This document shows, in pieces, positions 28,601-39,711 of a stretch of DNA of 64,000 nucleotides. How positions within the stretch are numbered: position 1 is the first letter of the stretch; each line of letters begins with the position of its first letter. The position numbers and the translations under genes were made by a program. The DNA lies in contig QVRM01001486.1 in assembly GCA_003439945.1 (NCBI GenBank), positions 1 through 64,000 on the forward strand, written 5' to 3'. Under the pieces are notes generated by a model, which saw only the letters and a list, made by a program, of their open reading frames with translations, made no database searches and was not told the DNA's origin. Source of the stretch: Dermanyssus gallinae. Taxonomy: Eukaryota; Arthropoda; Arachnida; Mesostigmata; Dermanyssidae.

Positions 28601-30030
28601 CCGTTAGAGCATCGTTAGAGTAAAGTGTGTCCGGCCGTATATGCGTCTTGGTGCGAGCACCTTGTAGTGGTGCAATCGAGAGTTGAGTTAGAGTGAATGG
28701 CACCCGTCCGGTTCAATAGTGGCGGCATAGAAATTGCTCAGTCGACAGCCGCCACGACGACGACGACCACGAGGCTACAGCTTCCGCAGGCGTCCTTGCC
28801 AAACCCGGACGTGCCGGCCGCCGATTAGGGCGTATACATTAGAGCGTTCGAGACAGCCTTGGAGTTCTAGCGTGCTGGCCGGCCGGACCGGAGCAAGGCA
28901 GCAACACTCTTCAGGCATGCACTAGGGCTATAGGGCCTAGGCCTATAACAGACTTCAAACGTGGCGATGACGGCGGAGCCAGTACAGTGAGAGCCGGTAC
29001 GGAGTCAGAGTATGCAAGAATGAAGAGGTGTCTGGGCGCACATTTTAAGAGAACGAGAGGTGCGACAGCCTCGATACTGAACTCTTTCTGAAGAAAACAA
29101 TCACTGGGGACGTCAATGGTCTCGTCTTATGTGGCTCTGGCGGTGCGGGCACCGCGGTCCAAATTTGAAAAGTTGGGCTCAATAAAGCCCTGGTGATACA
29201 GTTCATTGACGAGACGGGAATGCAGCCTGCACGTACTGCTCGAGGAGGACGATCGTTCGGCGTCTCAGGTAGTACAGACCGTGGACCGAGAGGAGCCAGT
29301 CACAGAGTCCGAAAATGGCACCAGAAAATGTGCACGCGGAAAGATGGCGACGGCGGCGCAGGTGAAAGAAACGTAATAGGCGTGCAATGCAAGATTCTAA
29401 GAACAGCAAAATGCCGTAAACTTCGGGATTTGCGGCACTTTGTGCGGTGCTGTAGAGAGTAAGAGAGGATGGCAGCGACCGTGGGTGCGAAGAGCTATGG
29501 CGAAAAGATGAAACGGAGCTGACGCGAAACTGTAAGCCACCAAAACTAAGAACCCAGTAAAGATGATAACGGGCGCGAGCGAGGCTAGTGCATGCGCATT
29601 CTGTACGGTTACGTCACAACAGAAGAGTTACTCGACTGGGAAGAAGCAGGTATTGGCGTGCGTATTGGACATAGGACAAAGCGGTAAGTGGTTCTACATG
29701 AAAGACGGTTTAGAGTGACGACGGGTCATCAGGCGCTGGAGACCTTGTCAGGGGGACGAGGAGCAGAGAGAGCGCCGCTAGAACAAAGCGGTGTTGGAAC
29801 GGCTAAGAGCGTGCTCACTTGGGTAGAGTACAGGATGGGTCCGTTGAGCAACGTCAAGGGCATGTTATCGAGGCTGCCGTCGACACGGACGTCTGAGGGC
29901 AGGGAGACGGAAGGTGGACCATCCGCCGTGGTGGAAGGCCTGAAGACATGAAGAGGGGGCGAGAAAGAGGACGAGACAACCAATAAAGATCAGAGACATA
30001 TGGTTGGTCGATTGATAGAAGATCGAGAGG

Positions 30031-30238
30031 CCTACAAATCGTATCTTTTTTGGGCTGTCCCTCAGCCAACATTGTAACGTCTACGGGACTGCTTTTGCAG
30101 TGCTTCGTGAGGTGGACCCCATAAATACAAAAATGCAGCGATGGAGCTCAAACCCGTGCACCTATGTGTCTCCTCCGGCTGCGGGGCGCATGCGAGCGAA
30201 TGCACTACGCTACCGGGGTCGACCTACAAATCGTATCT
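30031..30238. repeat. 16-bp target-site duplication around the SINE
   Basis: CCTACAAATCGTATCT is identical on both sides of the 176-bp insertion. This length is typical of LINE-mediated integration. Confidence 0.88.
30047..30222 (-). mobile_element. Full-length tRNA-derived SINE with target-site duplication
   Basis: A 176-bp element on the minus strand. It has a tRNA-like head (box A-like TAGCGTAGTGC, box B-like GGGTTTGAGCTCC), a body with TTTGTATTTATGGGG and GCAAAAGCAG, and a terminal A run (TTTTTT on the plus strand at 30047). It is flanked by the direct repeat CCTACAAATCGTATCT at 30031-30046 and 30223-30238. Inserted in the Ty3/gypsy remnant. A related copy lies at 59580-59745. Confidence 0.85.
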
Positions 30239-30360
30239 ACCAAACTCGAAGGCGGATTCGGCCGAGGAAATTGAGCAGGGAAGAGAAGGATAAAACGGTC
30301 GAACGGAAAGACCAGAGCTACGGTGGTCGGCCAAGAGTACAAGGACTCTAAACCGCCCGA

Positions 30361-31352
30361 AGGTTTACATAAGAGAGATTCAGCTCAAAAAGAGTGGATA
30401 GACACACGAATATATAGAGATAGCGGCATGCATATAAATACATAGTTAGTGAGTGGGTGTGTGTAGGCTACGCATGACGGAAACATGCAGCGGTAAAAAT
30501 CTAACTCACAGTTTCTCCTCTATTTCAAATACGAGATGCAGCTTAAATATTTGTCGATTTTCCTCGTTCATAATTTGTTTAGCCAAGAACTGAAGGATAC
30601 ATAGCAGAGGTATGCTACTATGCCAGCTCTGTCTAGTACATAAGCAAGATCACAGAGGTGATTCTCAGCTTGCAGTCTTGTTAACATATGTTCTCTGTAT
30701 GTTAACAAGACTGCAAGCTCTGCTCCCTATAGTCTAATACGTGAAATTCTATGCGGACGTAAACATGTACAATGCATATGGGTTAAAGAGACCTATGTTT
30801 TAAATTAAGGTCGTCAAAGTTTTTTGATATAAACTTATCTGTCAATAAATCCTCAACACTACTCTTGGGTGTAATTACACGAATAGGGATACACGAATAA
30901 AGGCAAAAATGTATGTCAAAAAATCTAGGGGTGTTGTCAAGTACCACACTCAGAGACAGTCTAGACGTAACTAAGATTGTGGATGCCGCGCCTTGTAGAT
31001 TTAATTAAACTAAGCAGTTGTTCATCATCAAAATATATCCGACGAATTGCATGTGTAGAACATAAACAAAGTCGTAAGAAAAGAAATGTCCAAAACGTTT
31101 GTTAAGCGAATCGCGCAACACTGCAATTTTCAGACTGGAATGGTTAAGGAAATTGACATAATAGGGTTGCCTAGGAAAAGTAAATGAACATTTTTGCAAA
31201 TGTATGATTCGATTAAATGAAATCGGAAAGCGTGTATAGTCTGCTCAGAACTATGACTCAAACAGGTACCAGTATTTGTGCTAAGGAAACACGCAGAAAG
31301 GGTCTTGTGAGCAAAACTTGGCGCACCACACATCAAATCGATATAATTGAAG

Positions 31353-31392
<40 letters not shown>

Positions 31393-32837
31393 TATGGTGT
31401 ACTATAATCGCTCGTACGCCTTATCAACAACTATAAAAAAAACTTGACAATTTTAGCTAAAATAAAATGTTAATAGAAGTATGTGATTGTTCTCACAAAA
31501 CACTTCGTTTCATTATCTTATTGTCTAAATTATTTTAACTTGCCGAACGATTGCCTTGCTTTGGCCGCTTCTCCATGAGACTGCGGATTAAAGGCGCCGC
31601 CGTAGACGACTATACAAAGTTTCATTAAGGAAACCCTTAAATACTTGCTATTTATTTGCTATCTATAGTATATGCCCTCAGTTTTGGAAACTACAGCAAG
31701 CTAAATATATAAATATGTGCAGCGCTACAAAACATGTTTCAAGCGCCTCAGGCTGATGTGCCCCCAAGAAAATACTACCTAGATCTGCTAATATTTTACC
31801 TAGTCTAGACACCTAAAAAAAGACAGGTATTACTAACCAGCTGCTTGAGCAGCGAAACCGAGTTGCAATATCAAAAAATTCAAATTTCCAACTGCTTACA
31901 CTCTTCTGCGATCTTCGCTCCACGACAACCGGCAGGGTCAACGCGGTTTATTACACAAAGGGCAGTGGCCACGTCTTCTTACATAAACGAATTGTTTGCT
32001 TGGCGCCTTGCTAAACGGGCACACGCACAGCCTCATGGCATTTATTCATCTGAATGCAGCTAATATCTCGCACGATTCTCGGACAATTCCGGGTCATTGG
32101 CCTTGCACCCTTGGACACTTATTTCGTGCAATAAACATGACTTTAAGCTATGTTCCCAAAATATTTGCTGTGGCATTTTTCTCGACATGGTGACTAAGTA
32201 TTCGGCGCTAGGTTTCTTAGCCAGTTACTCGTTTAACGACATGCATATGCAACTACAGGGAGAGAAGGTAACAAGCAGTAGGAAGGTCGGTAGGATTACG
32301 ATTCTATGCATGGTAGGGCGAATCCCCAAAGCACTTGCGCGTTTTTTTTTCTCTATATAAAAGATGCATTCTTATGTGAGATATTTAGGAAGTTTTATGA
32401 ATGCATAATACATCTTTTTTATATGAAACCCTTGTTTTACCCACCCTCTCCAGCTTGACATTGCACGACATTTCTTTGAAAGCGTCATGCACCTGCATTG
32501 ATGCCAGCTAGCAGCGACTAGTGTGGAACTCACAAATCTACAACAGACTAAACGCAGACTCCTCACCACTCCAAGGCAGGACTCGGAATTGTTTGGCATT
32601 TTCTTTATTTTAATGAACGGTATTTATGCTCTGTACAATCTAAAGCTTCTTTTGGCTCTTACAAGGTTTTGTAGACAGTGTCTGAGTTGTCAAACGTCGC
32701 GCGAACGGGCACGCCACGTGAGTGCCCTTCTTCAGTTGCTCTATGTTTCTCGAGTTTTTGCATCTGTACAGATTCTTGCGACTTGTTTGTCCATTTTTCT
32801 AACTGTATCTGTATTGCGATGTCTTTACGTCATCAAA
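30361..32837. other. Intergenic stretch without a recognised gene
   Basis: Holds the perfect hairpin above and a (TA)n array at 31355-31386. Open frames are short and show no family similarity. Confidence 0.55.
30667..30719. repeat. Perfect 22-bp inverted repeat, 9-nt loop
   Basis: The arm AGCTTGCAGTCTTGTTAACA plus TA is exactly complementary to 30698-30719. The loop is TGTTCTCTG. Confidence 0.95.
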
Positions 32838-34032
32838 ATTATATGTTAGCCTCAAGTGGTGTTTCGACGGAGATCCTTGCCTGATCGGTGCTATCTTACA
32901 GAAGAACGCGATTCTAATCGATGATGGCGTGGCTATCAGGGAGCCAATCGAGCAAACCACGGGCTTTGCCCATGGTGATAATCTCTCACCCTTGCTATTT
33001 TCCGTCTTCATCAACGACTTGCCGTCGTTCCTATCAACGAAGCACCCTCTTGTGGAGACGCTTATGTACGCCGACGACGTATGCGCCTACAGTACCAGCT
33101 GTTTCCATTTGTCTCAAGCGGCAAGAACGCTGGAGAAGTACGCGAGCCGCGTAGGTCTGACCATAAATGATTCGAAAACCAAGGCTCTGAAATTCCGACG
33201 GGGAGGGAGGCTCGCGGGCAGCGACCAGATCCAGGTGAACGGAGTCCCAATAAAGTTCGTAAACAACTCTACGTACCTTAGGATCGTGTTCACGACGAGT
33301 GGATCGTCGTTCTCTCGACACATAGATGAGCGATTCAGGAAGACTTTGGTGGCCTCTTTATCGATATCGGACCCGTATCGCCTCTCGTTGGAAACCGCCT
33401 CTACACTCTTCATGCTCAAGCTAGCCCCATGCACTGCCTATGGAGTTGAGTTAATTTGGGAGCATCTTAGCGAGCGAGACCTCCGAACACTCGACAGATC
33501 CAAATCGACGTTCCTGAAAAGAGTTCTTGGCGTCCATACAAATACGCGAAATCGTATGGTCTACCTTTTGACGGGAGAAAAGTGATTCGTGGAAGAGATC
33601 CAACAAAAGTTCAAGCTTGAAGAGACGACGGCATTTGTGAACTTCATAAACAAGAGAAGGGAGGAGATCAGCGACGTGAGCCCACAGTTCTTCACTTCGC
33701 CAGCAAATGTGACAGACGACACATGGAAGAATCCGGATCGGGCGAACGGGCACGCAGTGGTCAAATTCTCGACCCACGGCTATCATCATGTGGTCTGTCG
33801 AACGGAGTCGTTTCACGACCCAGGCGAGTCTTGTATCTGTAAATATTGCGAAGCCCCTTGTGATCTGTACCATGCCCAAACTTGTACATACCCGCAGTCT
33901 TTGAATCACCTCAAGAAACTTAAGAGTAAGCTGAGGGGACTTTCTTGAACAACCGGAGTGCACTTATGTACTCCTATTTTAACTATATAGAGTATTACAC
34001 AGACAGTGTGAATAAGATAAATTGAATTGAAT
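32838..34032 (+). pseudogene. 5'-truncated LINE: reverse transcriptase C-terminal half (family A, copy 1)
   Basis: The similarity starts abruptly near 32838. The frame shows FDGDPCLIG, motif B-like GFAHGDNLSPLLF, the catalytic YADD at 33067-33078 and a thumb region. A CCHC finger (C-x2-C-x7-H-x3-C, 33838-33885) and a stop at 33946-33948 follow. A premature TGA at 33583-33585 breaks the frame; copy 2 has CGA there. The 3' UTR ends near AAATTGAATTGAAT. These are non-LTR retrotransposon signatures; the clade is not resolved. Confidence 0.85.
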
Positions 34033-34157
34033 ATTATATTATTATATATGGCTATCTATGTGCCAACATCATTTCTCCTCTATATTCTTTGGAGGTCAAA
34101 AATTTGCTGTTACGTACTGTCGTCGTATAGACCTACCTGGGCAGTGTGGGACTTGAT

Positions 34158-34795
34158 GATTGATTGATTGATTGATTTATTATTCGCTTGGCATGCATAC
34201 CTAAATACACATGTCACCCTTTTTATCAGGGGCGCTTAGAGCGGCAGCATATATGTTACCTATGCATCTGAATAATCAATGTACACTTCCATACCTACTG
34301 AGTATTTGCTTTCCATTGGGACAGCCTCTTCTTTGTAATATCGACCAGGTCCTTTCTAACGTTTGGTCCTAGAGCTAGGGCATCCGACAGCTCTATATCT
34401 CTGCTTCCCCCTAGGGCTGTACATTCTTTAACAATATGCTCAATTGACTCATTCCCTAGCCCACATGTCACTTGATATTCCCCCCCTCTCCTTTAAGCTT
34501 CATTCTCAGCCAGCTCGGCTCTTCATATTTAGTACTACGAGTTGGCAGAACGGATGGCTGGCGGCATTTGGATCACTTGACCGTGGTTGCCCGATGAGTT
34601 CCCTGTCATAAAGTTGCCCACTCTCATCTTCCGCACATGTTCCCACCAGGTCCTTTAATCTGCCCATTTTCGCGTAGACCAGGTAATTTTGCAAGATTAC
34701 AATATAAAGTGTGCTTAACGTCGTACTCCTGCTCGTCAATGCAATGAATGTAGCTTTATTCTGGTATTCCAATCACGCTTAGATCCTTCGTTATG
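34158..34795 (-). pseudogene. LINE C-terminal tail (family B, copy 1)
   Basis: Minus-strand frames carry LYDRELIGQPRSSDP, then KYEEPSWLRMKLKGEG, and after a shift in a G run CGLGNESIEHIVKEC and LSQWKANTQ with a stop. The x-H-x-x-x-x-x-C ending resembles the last zinc-binding segment of non-LTR polymerases. The element ends in a (CAAT)n-type tail, seen on the plus strand as GATT repeats at 34158-34178. It sits head-to-head with the family A fragment. Confidence 0.6.
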
Positions 34796-34841
34796 CCGCT
34801 AGCATAGATTACATTTGGTTATACAGAAAATAAACTTGACG

Positions 34842-34969
<128 letters not shown>

Positions 34970-36111
34970 GTTTTCATGTCTTGTTATAACGTGTGTTTTC
35001 CGCATAATACCCCGTATATTTTGTTTTACCAGCGTACCCCGGGCACTGTTATGCGCTCTCACTCTTGCTATTCTTCGTCGTTTCTTCTTTAACAAGAGCG
35101 TTGCTCGTAGCGGGTGTATTTCAGAGACTCTTTTTCGTCTCGAGATTCCGTGCAATCGTTCCCGCCGGCAAAAAGCAGCCGTTATGCTAATTGTATGCTA
35201 AAATCATGTGCAGCGTTAATATCCTTCAGGCACTCTGGAGTTGTCCATCGTTAGCTTCTGTCCTCAAATAGTAAGTAACTAATAGTCAACAACTCGTCTT
35301 CTAAGGCTCTCCTTCTTCCGCTACCTTCCTTGTCCGTCAGTATCATTAAAGTAGCCTTGTATTTAGCTCATAAGACTCACTCGGCCTACCTAAATTCAGA
35401 CTGCGTTGAAGATGGAAGTTTGTTGCCGTCTGGATCGTGTGATTGGCCCCGGCCGCACAATTTCTATTGCGTGTACTGGCGTCGCCTACTGAGCAAATTG
35501 TTTCAGGGTTGCTTAGTCGACGCGAGAGATATATTTTATCCCTAAAATATACTTCTCGTCTACTTTACTACGTTTGGTTTAGCAGTGGCCGTAGTGAGGA
35601 CAATCGCATTCCCTTCTCTTTGCTCTCTAGGATGTTGATTGGTACGTTGCTACTATTTTGAAATGATATTTTTTTATTTTATTCAATTACTTAATTATAT
35701 TTAGAAACATTATCGTGGCTATTTTCTGATATATTCCTTTCTGTGTTGTCTGCTATCGTTCGCTTTACTCGCTCCGCCACAAACGAGTAAAAGACGACCG
35801 TTTTGGAAGTCACTTAAAAACAGCTCTTTATTCATATTAATACATGCACGTATTCAGATGAACAAACGCTGGTATTTTACCAACGCGCGTCCTCTCGGCG
35901 TGGGTCTTGTGTCGCAGTCCTCTCGGTTCTTTATGGCAGTCTTGGCCAGAAGTGATCAAGAGCATACATATCCTGTAGTACCCATTTTAGGGTCACCAAC
36001 TGACTTTGTGGACTCTCCTAGTCGTTGCGCGATGGCTCCCTTTGTTGCTGAACGTGTTTTTAGACGTTGCCGTCACTGCCTTGTTGTTGTTGCTGTTGCA
36101 GCTGCCTCTTC

Positions 36112-36790
36112 ATCGATGTCGGACCCGTATCGCCTCTCGTTGGAAACCGCCTCTACACTCTTCATGCTCAAGCTAGCCCCATGCGCTGCCTATGGAGTCG
36201 AGTTAATTTGGGAGCATCTTAACGAGCGAGACCTCCGAACACTCGACAGATCAAAATCGACGTTCCTGAAAAAAGTTCTTGGCGTCCACACAAATACGCG
36301 AAATCGTATGGTCTACCTCTTGACGGGAGAAAAGCGATTCGTGGAAGAGATCCAACAAAAGTTCAAGCTTGAAGAGACGACGGCATTTGTGAACTTCATG
36401 AACAAGAGAAGGGAGGAGATCAGCGGCGTAGCCCACAGTTCTTTACTTCGCCAGCAATGACAGACGACATATGGAAGAATCTGGATCGGGCAAACAGGCA
36501 CGCGGTGGTCAAATTCTCGACCCACGGCTATCATCATGTGGTCTGTCGAACGGAGTCGTTTCACGACCCAGGCGAGTCTTGTATCTGTAAATATTGCGAA
36601 GCCCCTTGTGATCTGTACCATGCCCAAACTTGTACATACCCGCAGTCTTTGAATCACCTCGAGAAACTTAAGAGTAAGCTGAGGAGACTTTCTTGAACAA
36701 CCGGAGTGCACTTATGTACTCCTATTTTAACTATACAGAGTATTACACAGACAGTGTGAATAAAATAAATTGAATTGAATATTATATTAT
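36112..36790 (+). pseudogene. LINE family A, copy 2 (duplicated C-terminal part)
   Basis: Matches 33360-34032. It lacks the YADD region because the duplication starts downstream of it. The codon that is TGA in copy 1 is CGA here, but a 1-bp deletion near 36430 shifts the frame before the finger. The CCHC finger and the stop then reappear in another frame. Confidence 0.85.
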
Positions 36791-36905
36791 TATATATGGC
36801 TATCTACGTGCCAAAATCATTTCTCCTCTATATTCTTTGGAGGTCAAAAATTTGCTGTTACGTACTGTCGTCGTATAGACCTACCTGGGCAGTGTGGGAC
36901 TTGAT

Positions 36906-37240
36906 ATTCCCCCCTTCTCCTTTAAGCTTCATTCTCAGCCAGCTCGGCTCTTCATATTTAGTACTACGAGTTGGCAGAACGGATGGCTGGCGACATTTGG
37001 ATCACTTGACCGTGGTTGCCTGATGAGTTCCCTGTCATAAAGTTGCCGACTCTCATCTTCCGCACATGTTTCCACCAGGTCCCTTAATCTGCCAATTTTT
37101 GCGTAGACCAGGTAATTTTGCATGACTAAAATATAAGGTGTGCTTAACGTCATACTCCTGCTCGTCATTGCAATAGATATAGCTTAATTCTGATTTCCCA
37201 ATCATACTTAGATCCTTCAATATACCGCTAACATAGATAA
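36906..37240 (-). pseudogene. LINE family B, copy 2 (internally deleted)
   Basis: Matches about 34477-34795 of unit 1 but lacks the 3' end and the GATT-type tail, lost between two ACTTGAT repeats. Confidence 0.6.
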
Positions 37241-38845
37241 ATAAATGGTTATACAAAGAAGAAACCTGACGGTGTCTTTATATATATATATATATATATA
37301 AGTTTCAATGTCTTGTTATAACGTGTGTTTTCCGCATCATAATGCCCTGTATATTTTGTTTTACCAGCGTACCCCGGGCACTGTTATGCGCTCTCACTCT
37401 TGCTATTCTTCGTCGTTTCTTCTTTAACAAGAGCGTTGCTCGTAGCGGGTGTATTTCAGAGACTCTTTTTCGTCTCGAGATTCCGTGCAATCGTTCCCGC
37501 CGGCAAAAAGCAGCCGTTATGCTGATTGTATGCTAAAATCATGTGCAGCGTTAATATCCTTCAGGCACTCTGGAGTTGTCCATCGTTAGCTTCTGTCTTC
37601 AAGTAGTAAGTAACTAATAGTCAACAACTCGTCTTCTAAGGCTCTCCTTCCTCCGCTACCTTTCTTGTCCGTCAGTATCATTAAAGTAGCCTTAGCTCAT
37701 AAGACTCATTCGGCCTACCTAAATCCAGACTGCGTTGAAGATGGAAGTTTGTTGCCGGTCTGGATCGTGTGATTGGCCTCGGCCGCACAATTTCTACTGG
37801 CGTGTACTGGCGTCGCCTACTGAGTAAATTGTTTCAGGGTTGCGTAGTCGACGCGAGAGATATCTTTTAGCCCTAGAATATACTTTTCGTCTACTTTTAT
37901 ACGTTTGGTTTAGCAGTAGATAATAAGTGGAGCACAGGATAATCGCACTCCCTTCTCTTTGCTCTCTTGGATGTTAATTGGTACGTTGCTACTATTTTAA
38001 AATCTTTTATTTTTTATTTTATTCAATTACTTAACTATTTTTAGAAACATCATAGTGTCGATTTCCTGGTATATTCCTTTCTGTGTTGTCTGCTATCGTT
38101 CGCTTTACTCGATCCGCCACAAACGAGTGATATACGAACGTTTCGGAGGTCACTTAAAAACAGCTTTTCATTCATATTAATGCATGCGCGTATTCAGATG
38201 AGCAAACGCTGTTATTCTACCATCGCGCGTCCTCTCGCCGTAGGTCTTGTGTCGCAGTCCTCTCGGTCCTTTATGGCAGTCTTGGCCAGAAGTGATCGAG
38301 AGCATACATATCCTGTAGTACCCATTTTAGGGTCACCAACTGACTTTGTGGACTCTCCTAGTCGTTGCGCGATGGCTCCCTTTGTTGCTGAACGTGTTTT
38401 TAGACGTTGCCGTCACTGCCTTGTTGTTGTTGTTGCTGTTGCAGCTGGTGCAGCTGCTAGCATTTTAGCCGTAAGCTTCAGCTTAACGTGGCTTATGGCT
38501 AGCCACCAACACGACGACATCGATCGAGGCAGCGGCAGCAAGTAACGTTAACGGCAACGCTTTCCATCAATGTAAACAACTGCTGGATTATTTGGTGTCA
38601 TGCGATACACGTCATTCCGTTGCAAAATGGCGAACGTCATTGAAGTGGTGCATTGGGCTTCAGACTTGTTGAGTTCACACGTGTGACGGAATTAGTGCCT
38701 TGCTTGTTTGTGGCATCTATCTGCACACCGGCTTAAGCGCATTGGTCTGTAGCAGCCTTATACATACTAACACACACGTACGCGGGTGCGCTATCGCTGC
38801 TGGATCTGTTGTCTTATCTATAGAATTATTTTAATTTCGGGGTTT

Positions 38846-38880
<35 letters not shown>

Positions 38881-38968
38881 CCCCGCAATTAATATATATA
38901 TATATATATACATATATACACATTGCGGATGTTGCAATTTAGAGCTTGAATCATTTCTAATATGGGTT

Positions 38969-38993
38969 GGGGGGGGGGGGGGGGGGTGGGGGG
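38969..38993 (+). repeat. Poly-G tract, G18 T G6
   Basis: Long G run about 720 bp upstream of the NCLX ATG. Confidence 0.9.
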
Positions 38994-39616
38994 AAGCAAA
39001 AACGGATGGAAAAAACTTGGCCTCAGGATTCACGGGTTTGTTGACCTTACGTCATATTCCGTCTGCGGTACTGCATACGGAATAACATATGACGCAAAGC
39101 CGCTACATCGTGTGTGAGTGAAGGTAACCAACCGTAGAGGTCGTTGTTATCGACGCATCAACAAATAATGGCACCGGACATACGCTCGTTAGCAGCATTA
39201 GCGGGCGTCACACTGGAGACAGAGTCGTTGTAAAAGTGCTAATGCATCCACCCTCGAGTCGAGATTCCCGTAGGAGCTTACCTGACGTGTCTTGCTCGCT
39301 CATTACGCAGCACTGGACCTGTCGTCAGTGCTATAAGCTCAACGCTTTACTTGGAAGCACTCGTTCGCTTGTTGTAGAGCTGTTGTAGCCAGTCGCCGTG
39401 TCACGACCCCTCTGCTGGCAGTGGTGGTGCTTCTGCTGATTGTTCGGCTGCTGCAGAAAGTACGCACAACCAGCTCTAGGTTGTTTGCTAGAGTATCGCA
39501 GTCTCATGTACGTATGTGCACATGCAACACGCTAGACAGAAGGCGAGAGAGAGGGAGATATCGGAAGATCGAGTTGCAGAAAAAGTGTCCGATTGTGCTT
39601 GCAGTTCTAACTACGC

Positions 39617-39655
39617 ACCCCCCCCTTGACCGCCCTCTTCTCCCCCGCTATGCAG
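39617..39655 (+). promoter_or_regulatory. Candidate 5' UTR splice acceptor upstream of NCLX
   Basis: A long C/T tract ending in GCTATGCAG lies 56 bp before the NCLX ATG. It looks like a good 3' splice site, so the ATG exon may be preceded by a non-coding exon. This is inferred only from the consensus. Confidence 0.35.
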
Positions 39656-39711
39656 GATACCCGCTGAAACCCGCCAACTGACGGTCCTAAGCCGCAGCCG
39701 GCCTGAGCACC

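Larger units (their letters stand above)
28697..30360 (+). pseudogene. Decayed Ty3/gypsy-like LTR retrotransposon (gag and end of RNase H), interrupted by a SINE
   Basis: GC-richer than its surroundings. From an ATG at 28697 a gag-like frame runs with in-frame TAG stops (AFETALEF, then DRSKAATLFRHALG) and shifts to DDGGASTVRAGTESEYAR. A zinc-knuckle relic with C-x2-(C to L)-x4-H-x4-C spacing lies at about 29410-29457. From 29694 a frame reads RRFRVTTGHQALETL ... WVEYRMGPLSN ... MLSRLP, the end of a Ty3/gypsy RNase H domain. The space between knuckle and RNase H (about 240 bp) is far too short for protease and reverse transcriptase, so the centre of pol has been deleted. No LTR pair was identified. 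It is non-functional. Confidence 0.75.
36104..38446 (+). repeat. Tandem duplication, unit 2 (about 2.34 kb)
   Basis: Starts GCCTCTTCATCGAT and follows unit 1 in the same order, to GTTGCAGCT at about 38446, after which single-copy DNA continues. It is shorter mainly because of a 319-bp deletion at 36899-36905 and a much shorter TA array (37283-37300 versus 34845-34969). About 20 mismatches were counted by eye over the first 590 bp. Confidence 0.9.
38447..39711. other. Region upstream of NCLX
   Basis: Single-copy flank with (TA)n at 38849-38875 and 38893-38911. These are bracketed by a short palindrome, CGGGGTTT / AAACCCCG. It also has a G18 run at 38969-38986 and GC-rich DNA before the NCLX start. 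It probably includes the promoter and 5' UTR, but I cannot mark a TSS. Confidence 0.5.

Noticed and set aside
29090..29180. Apparent GSG-x-x-G motif suggesting a PLP-dependent enzyme fragment
   Set aside because: Neighbouring frames fit a Ty3/gypsy gag better, and the similarity ends after a few residues.
38180..38545. 121-codon frame shared in part with 35858-36100
   Set aside because: The similarity is explained by the tandem duplication; there is no known domain and the end is low-complexity, so it is not called as a gene.
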